From positions 1-25,197 of the forward strand of contig VFHF01000158.1 of the NCBI GenBank assembly GCA_009392095.1: a stretch of DNA of 25,197 bases, in the 5' to 3' direction. The position numbers and the translations under genes were made by a program. This stretch comes from SAR202 cluster bacterium. GTDB taxonomy: Bacteria; Chloroflexota; Dehalococcoidia; Lucifugimonadales; UBA3495. Shown piece after piece: positions 21,233 through 25,197 of this stretch; positions within the stretch are counted from its first letter, which is position 1, and each line of letters opens with the position of its first letter. The notes under the pieces were generated by a model. That model was not told the origin of the DNA. It worked only from the letters and a program-made list of their open reading frames with translations, and ran no database searches.

Positions 21233-22135
21233 ATGCCCGCTGAACGACGAGTAGGGATGGACCACGAACACCATGAGTGGTCTCCCATATCCACCCGAGG
21301 AAAACTAAGCTGGCCCAATAACGCTAAGGTTGCTTTGTGCGTAATTATTACGCTGGAACACACTGAATGGGAGCAGCCGGAAGGCAGCTTCAGCGCCGAC
21401 CAGGCCGGGGGTTTGGGCCTTCGTCCTTTCCCGGACTACCCACGTTTCTCCCATCGGGAGTACGGCCACCGCGTGGGCATATTCCGGGTTCTGGATGCTC
21501 TGGAACGCAATGGAATAAAATCTACCGTGGCCATGGACACCCAGACGGCCGAGGGCTATCCCTACCTGGTGAAGCACTGCCAAGACCGGGGCTGCGAAAT
21601 CATCGCCCACGGTGTGTCCGGCAGCCAGATGATTTCCGGCGAGATGTCGGTTGAAGGGGAAACGGTGTTCATCCGCGCCTCGATGGATGCGATGAAGAAG
21701 GCTACCGGCTCTACTCCCCGGGGATGGTTCGGGACCGATTATGGCGAATCTGAACGGACTCCGGACCTCCTGCGCCAAGCCGGCTTCGACTACGTGTGCG
21801 ACTGGGCCAACGATGAGCAACCCTACCCCATGAGGGACGGACTGGTAGCCCTGCCGACGATGCTGGAGATGGACGACCTGTTCGCCATGTCCAACCGCCG
21901 CGTGGAGATAGAACGGTACGCCCAAACACTGAAGGATGGCTTTGACTCCCTGTTCCGGGACGGCGCAGAGAATGGCCGTCTGATGACGATCAATCTCCAC
22001 CCGTGGCTCGTAGGTCAGCCTTTCCGCATCGGATATCTGGAGGAAGCCCTTGCCTACATCATGAGCCATGATGGAGTCTGGGCCGCGTCCGGCTCTGAGG
22101 TCGTCGACTGGTTCCGCAGCAACCCGCCCGTCTAA
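21233..22135 (+). CDS. PuuE-like polysaccharide deacetylase-family hydrolase (paralogue 2)
   Basis: A 300-residue protein homologous to the preceding gene: IITLEHTEWEQP corresponds to IAPNVEHYEYMP (Glu42, His43), IIAHGVSGSQM to MSHGIYNTR (His126), and INLHPWLVGQPFRIGYLEE to IALHPFLIGQPHRIKYLDD. A short His-rich N-terminus (MDHEHHEW) is unique to this copy. Start: ATG 21233 with AAGGTGAG about ten bases upstream. The two genes lie in tandem in one transcript and differ enough to suggest different substrates or a heteromeric enzyme. Identity with allantoinase itself cannot be claimed. Confidence 0.82.
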   Translation: MPAERRVGMDHEHHEWSPISTRGKLSWPNNAKVALCVIITLEHTEWEQPEGSFSADQAGGLGLRPFPDYPRFSHREYGHRVGIFRVLDALERNGIKSTVAMDTQTAEGYPYLVKHCQDRGCEIIAHGVSGSQMISGEMSVEGETVFIRASMDAMKKATGSTPRGWFGTDYGESERTPDLLRQAGFDYVCDWANDEQPYPMRDGLVALPTMLEMDDLFAMSNRRVEIERYAQTLKDGFDSLFRDGAENGRLMTINLHPWLVGQPFRIGYLEEALAYIMSHDGVWAASGSEVVDWFRSNPPV

Positions 22136-22176
22136 AGATTGAATGCCGGTTGGCCTACCTGGTCCAGCGAGCAAAC

Positions 22177-22200
22177 TTGCCCAAAATTAAGGGCGATTTA
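22177..22200 (+). terminator. Weak terminator-like hairpin after the deacetylase pair
   Basis: TTGCCC (22177-22182) can pair with GGGCGA (22191-22196) with one wobble and an 8-nt AT-rich loop, followed by TTTA. The stem is short, so function is uncertain. Confidence 0.33.
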
Positions 22201-22248
22201 TAAGGCGATGGCGAGCCTACGACCACGCGTAATCATAGCTGAAATCTA

Positions 22249-22277
22249 TTGACACAAATATGCAGTTGTGATATTTT
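22249..22277 (+). promoter_or_regulatory. Strong promoter of the respiratory gene cluster
   Basis: TTGACA (22249-22254), a 17-bp spacer and TATTTT (22272-22277), preceded by TG at the extended -10 position (TGATATTTT). Transcription should start near 22284, leaving a leader of about 160 nt before the first gene at 22445. Confidence 0.68.
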
Positions 22278-22281
22278 TCAC
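22267..22281. promoter_or_regulatory. CRP/FNR-like site overlapping the -10 of the respiratory promoter
   Basis: TGTGA (22267-22271), six bases (TATTTT, which is the -10 itself), then TCAC (22278-22281) followed by C where the consensus has A: 9 of 10 core positions. Binding here would block the promoter, so repression would be expected if the site is real. The AT-rich -10 inside it raises the chance of coincidence. Confidence 0.4.
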
Positions 22282-22284
22282 CTG

Positions 22285-22346
22285 GCCTCGTGTGAGAGGC
22301 TGTTTTGCGCACGGGTTACGTAGCAAAATCCAGCGCGAAATCCAGC
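22285..22346 (+). other. Leader of the respiratory cluster: 5' hairpin and short direct repeat
   Basis: GCCTC (22285-22289) and GAGGC (22296-22300) make a hairpin at the very start of the predicted transcript, followed by TGTTTT, so it could be a weak attenuator or a stabilising cap. Further on, AAATCCAGC occurs twice (22326-22334 and 22338-22346). Nothing else is recognised in the gap 22136-22444 besides the promoter, CRP-like site and weak hairpin listed separately. Confidence 0.4.
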
Positions 22347-22444
22347 ATGGAAATCAGGCGTAACCGCTGGTTTTCAGACGCTAACGGGTACCGATTATCG
22401 AAGATCCAAATGCATTAACTAGCGTTGAGTGGCACAACATCCAC

Positions 22445-22690
22445 ATGTTCCTTCAGTGGTTCTGGATTTACTTCCCCATCGTCGTGACATTTGGAATCAC
22501 CATGCTGACGGCCCACGCGCTTATTCCTTCGATGGTGAATACTGGCCATCTACCGGAAGCCACTCAGAAATTGCGGATCCCACTAACCATGTTCGCGGCT
22601 CTGTTGTTCGCCGCCGGTGCGGTTGTTTTGATTCTCGGCGTCAATGCTGAGCTGGATGTCCGGGCGATCTGGGACCGAGTATTCATTTAA
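22445..22690 (+). CDS. Small two-helix membrane protein, unrecognised
   Basis: An 81-residue protein with two predicted transmembrane helices, roughly residues 4-26 (WFWIYFPIVVTFGITML) and 46-66 (LTMFAALLFAAGAVVLILG), joined by a short polar loop (NTGHLPEATQKLRIP). I do not recognise the family. Start: ATG 22445 is the first possible start in this frame after the stop at 22415. The ribosome site is poor (GAGTGG about 12 bases away). As first gene of a transcript that continues with a pentaheme cytochrome and an ActB-like protein, it may be an accessory subunit of that membrane complex, which is inference from position. Confidence 0.62.
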   Translation: MFLQWFWIYFPIVVTFGITMLTAHALIPSMVNTGHLPEATQKLRIPLTMFAALLFAAGAVVLILGVNAELDVRAIWDRVFI

Positions 22691-22757
22691 GGCGAACCGC
22701 GTTTCATGAACGACCTGAAGACTAATAAAGAAAATGATGCACGGAACGACTAACTAG

Positions 22758-23384
22758 ATGATGCCAAGTCGAAAAATGTTGCCCCTGATGGTTGCCGGTG
22801 GGGTAGCGACTGTAATCATGGGTTTCGTCGTTGTAGTCCTGCTCATTTCCTGGTTCTCCAACCCTCCATTCGGCCTAGGCAACGCTCCGGCCCAACCAAT
22901 CGCATTTCCTCATACGGTCCACGTGGCGGAGAACAATATCCAGTGCGAGTTCTGCCATCGTAACGTGACCAAGGGTGCGGCCGCCACAGTGCCGGCCGTG
23001 GAAACGTGTTTGTTTTGCCACAAGGACATCGACGGCGGGACGGTCACTGCCCAAGAAGAGATAAATAAGGTCAGGACGGCCTTCGAGACTGATACTCCGA
23101 TCAACTGGGAGCGGGTACACCGCCTTCCCGACCACGTTCGGTTCATCCATGAAGCTCATATCAGGTACTTCACCGACGAGACCATTGGAGTGAAATACGG
23201 TATCAACGGCGAAGAGCTCACAGAATCACCGGACGTTGCCCAAACGTGCACCATCTGCCATGGCGACGTTGCCAACAAGGAAGTCGTACAACCCAAGACC
23301 GGCCAGTCGCTGAAGATGGGGACCTGTGTCGATTGTCATCGAGTCAACAACATTTCTACCGACTGCACGATCTGTCACAAGTGA
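22758..23384 (+). CDS. Membrane-anchored pentaheme cytochrome c, ActA-like
   Basis: A 208-residue protein with an N-terminal membrane anchor (residues 9-33) and five CxxCH c-type heme sites: C63-H67, C84-H88, C164-H168, C190-H194 and C203-H207. Spare histidines able to serve as distal ligands include His52, His55, His121, His126, His131 and His134. Five hemes on a single N-terminal anchor, followed directly by an ActB-like gene, match ActA of alternative complex III, which carries electrons from quinol to periplasmic acceptors. The start is one of two adjacent ATGs (22758 or 22761). The ribosome site is weak. Other multiheme reductase partners (nitrite, tetrathionate or polysulfide type) share this architecture, so the complex III assignment is moderately confident. 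Confidence 0.85.
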   Translation: MMPSRKMLPLMVAGGVATVIMGFVVVVLLISWFSNPPFGLGNAPAQPIAFPHTVHVAENNIQCEFCHRNVTKGAAATVPAVETCLFCHKDIDGGTVTAQEEINKVRTAFETDTPINWERVHRLPDHVRFIHEAHIRYFTDETIGVKYGINGEELTESPDVAQTCTICHGDVANKEVVQPKTGQSLKMGTCVDCHRVNNISTDCTICHK

Positions 23385-23416
23385 TGAATATCAATGAAGA
23401 ACAGGGTCAAAGGTAG

Positions 23417-25197
23417 ATGAAACTAACCCGGCGAAATTTCCTTGCTTGGGCCGGCCTGGGTGCGGTGGGAGCCGTCGCCTGTGAAGGCTTTGGCATCCGC
23501 AAAGGGGAGCTGGACATCCAGAGTTCTGTTCGTTTGCCGGAGGACTTGGTCCGCGGGACCGATAACTGGTACGCCAGCCTATGCCGGACCTGTCCTTCCT
23601 GTGAAGGTATCGTGGTGCGGGTGATGGAAGGCCGGGCCAAGATGGTCCAGGGCAACCCCTACTACCCAACTAACCAAGGGAAGATTCACGCCCGCTGCGA
23701 AGCTGGGCTCCAAGCTTTGTACCATCCGGACCGTATCGCCACCCCCATGCGGCGGAGCGGCCCCCGTGGTTCCGGCGAGTTTACGGCGATCAATTGGCAG
23801 CCCGACGGGATCGATACCCTGCGGAACGCGCTTCGGGTGAACGGCTCTTCATCTGTGATGATCACCGAGCCTCTCCGAGGCCATATGGCCCTCTTGGTAG
23901 ACCGATTCGTTACTGCAATCGGCGGCGAGCACCAAGGCTTTGAAGCCATTGATAACAACACCTACCGGGCGGCGGTCAAGAACGTATTCGATCAAGATTC
24001 ACTGCCCGACCTCGACCTGGAAAACAGCAAATTCATCTTGTCCTTTGGCGCGGACTTCCTGTCCACCTGGGTCTCCCCCACCCGCTTCAGCCGCGGGTAC
24101 GGTGAGTTCCGCCAGGGGCATGGCCGCGACCGGGGGATGTTCTATCAGATAGATTCCCGGTTCTCCATGACGGCCGCCAACTCCGACAAATGGCTGCCGG
24201 TGCGGCCCGGTTGGGAAGGGTACCTGGCCCTCAGCCTAGCCCAGGTGATCGTCGCAGAGAACCTCCAGGCCGACGGCGTCGACATCGACTCATTGGTAGG
24301 CGGTGATGCCGGCCGGCAGACCTTGAACAACTTCAGTCCTGAGATCGTGGCCGAAGACGCCGGACTAACTCCGGCGATGACCGGCGGCGACCCGGTTGGA
24401 TTCCTGAAAGACCTGGCCCGCAGGTTCGCGGCCAACCAGCCCAGCATCGCCATCGGCGGCGGGTCCGCCGGCGCGCAGAGCAACGGCCTTTTCAATCTTG
24501 AGGCCATCTACGCCCTCAACTACCTGGTGGGCACTGCTGGCAAGAAGGGAGGGGTTAGGTTCAATCCGGCCAGTCCATGGTCCAATGTCCCCTCCGCCAG
24601 CAAGGCGGGCAGTCTGGATGACTGGACCCGCATCGCCGAGCAGATTCGCAGTGGCCAGACAAAACTTCTGATGCTTCACGGCGCAGACCCAGTACATGGT
24701 CTACCGGACTCCCTGCAACTAAGAGACGCCATCACCCAAGCGGACGACCTTTTGGTTGTCAGTTTCTCTCCTTTCTTGGACGACACCAGCGCCTTGGCCG
24801 ACATCATCCTTCCGGACCGTGTCTCTATGGAAGACTGGGGCGACGATATCTCCGAACCGGGCCCTGGGTACCAGGCAGTGGGACTACAACAACCGGTGGT
24901 TAACCCGCTGTTTGAGCTTGACCCATTGAGCTTTCCGGACGTCCTTCTAACCATGGCCCAAGAACTGGGCAAAGAAGCAGACCTGCCGTGGGCCAATTTC
25001 AAGTCGATGCTTAGAGAAGGCTCTGACGCATTGTTCAACTTGAACCGTGGATCCATAGAAGCATCTACCGCAGACGAATTTTGGAACACTCTTCTTAAGC
25101 GCGGCGGATGGTGGGATGAACTCCGCAACGGCTCTACCACAGTTCGGCCGGCCGATGGACTGCTAAAAACGATAGCCGAAAAGGCGTCTCAACCCGC
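23417..25197 (+). CDS. Tat-exported FeS/molybdopterin oxidoreductase-fold protein, ActB-like (5' part only)
   Basis: An open frame of 593 codons from ATG 23417 to the window end, with no stop. The N-terminus is a twin-arginine signal (TRRNFLAW) ending in a lipobox-like AVAC (Cys22). Then come CRTCPSC and ARCEAG, giving Cys56-x2-Cys59-x2-Cys62-x31-Cys94, a 4Fe-4S site typical of DMSO-reductase-family proteins. Later blocks resemble that fold (FILSFGADFLSTW, IAIGGGSAG, LLMLHGADPVHGLPDSL, LVVSFSPFLDDTSALADIILPD). In ActB of alternative complex III this domain holds FeS but no molybdenum, and a ferredoxin-like second part follows, which would lie past the window. It starts 33 bp after the pentaheme gene, with AAGG four bases upstream. 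Confidence 0.85.
   Translation, partial: MKLTRRNFLAWAGLGAVGAVACEGFGIRKGELDIQSSVRLPEDLVRGTDNWYASLCRTCPSCEGIVVRVMEGRAKMVQGNPYYPTNQGKIHARCEAGLQALYHPDRIATPMRRSGPRGSGEFTAINWQPDGIDTLRNALRVNGSSSVMITEPLRGHMALLVDRFVTAIGGEHQGFEAIDNNTYRAAVKNVFDQDSLPDLDLENSKFILSFGADFLSTWVSPTRFSRGYGEFRQGHGRDRGMFYQIDSRFSMTAANSDKWLPVRPGWEGYLALSLAQVIVAENLQADGVDIDSLVGGDAGRQTLNNFSPEIVAEDAGLTPAMTGGDPVGFLKDLARRFAANQPSIAIGGGSAGAQSNGLFNLEAIYALNYLVGTAGKKGGVRFNPASPWSNVPSASKAGSLDDWTRIAEQIRSGQTKLLMLHGADPVHGLPDSLQLRDAITQADDLLVVSFSPFLDDTSALADIILPDRVSMEDWGDDISEPGPGYQAVGLQQPVVNPLFELDPLSFPDVLLTMAQELGKEADLPWANFKSMLREGSDALFNLNRGSIEASTADEFWNTLLKRGGWWDELRNGSTTVRPADGLLKTIAEKASQP

Noticed and set aside
22706..22753. 15-codon ORF between the small membrane protein and the cytochrome
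   Set aside because: It is too short to support, has no ribosome site, and its composition is uninformative.
1..25197. tRNA genes, CRISPR arrays, transposases or phage genes
   Set aside because: I looked for T-loop/CCA patterns, regular repeat-spacer arrays and typical mobile-element proteins and saw none.

Overview
The window is a stretch of bacterial chromosome with moderately high GC. It carries about twenty-two full-length genes plus some fragments and no phage, transposase, tRNA, rRNA or CRISPR signal. The gene mix (a Trp T-box in front of a trp operon, a DMPI/DinB-type protein, HpaB-type monooxygenase, PuuE-like deacetylases, paired MFS carriers, and a pentaheme cytochrome with an ActB-like protein resembling alternative complex III) suggests a Chloroflexota member, perhaps a SAR202/Dehalococcoidia-related heterotroph. 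That placement is inference from gene content, not from a marker gene.

Layout. 1-3420: a doubtful minus-strand small ORF, a palindromic CRP/FNR-type site (360-377), a crotonase-fold protein lacking both catalytic glutamates, then a DASS-type anion transporter with a cupin. 3447-10416: a tryptophan operon under a consensus promoter and a transcriptional T-box whose specifier codon (TGG) and T-box UGGC both fit tRNA-Trp. The order is frameshifted small gene, trpE, VOC protein, trpG, trpD, trpC, trpF, trpB. No trpA follows trpB. 10464-12630: an SDR-fold protein with a replaced catalytic Tyr/Lys pair, and a class V aminotransferase. 12670-13850, minus strand: a GAF-like fragment translationally coupled to a metallo-beta-lactamase-fold hydrolase.

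14103-14606 is the most notable gene. It is a peroxiredoxin-like protein in which an in-frame TGA sits where the first Cys of the CPYC redox motif is expected. A stem-loop with a bacterial-SECIS-like AGUUA apical loop starts a few bases after it. I read this as a selenoprotein (U45-P-Y-C48), a gene that standard ORF calling truncates or splits. It is followed by a maleylpyruvate-isomerase-like protein.

15484-22135: two tandem paralogous MFS transporters, an 82-bp imperfect palindromic intergenic repeat, an HpaB-family flavin monooxygenase on the minus strand, and two PuuE-like polysaccharide-deacetylase-fold hydrolases reading away from it. This looks like an uptake and degradation region for small organic compounds, substrate unknown. 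22249-25197: a strong promoter overlapped by a second CRP-like half-site pair drives a small two-helix membrane protein, a membrane-anchored pentaheme cytochrome c and a Tat-exported FeS/molybdopterin-fold protein that runs off the window. Together these resemble the start of an ActA-ActB quinol-oxidising complex.
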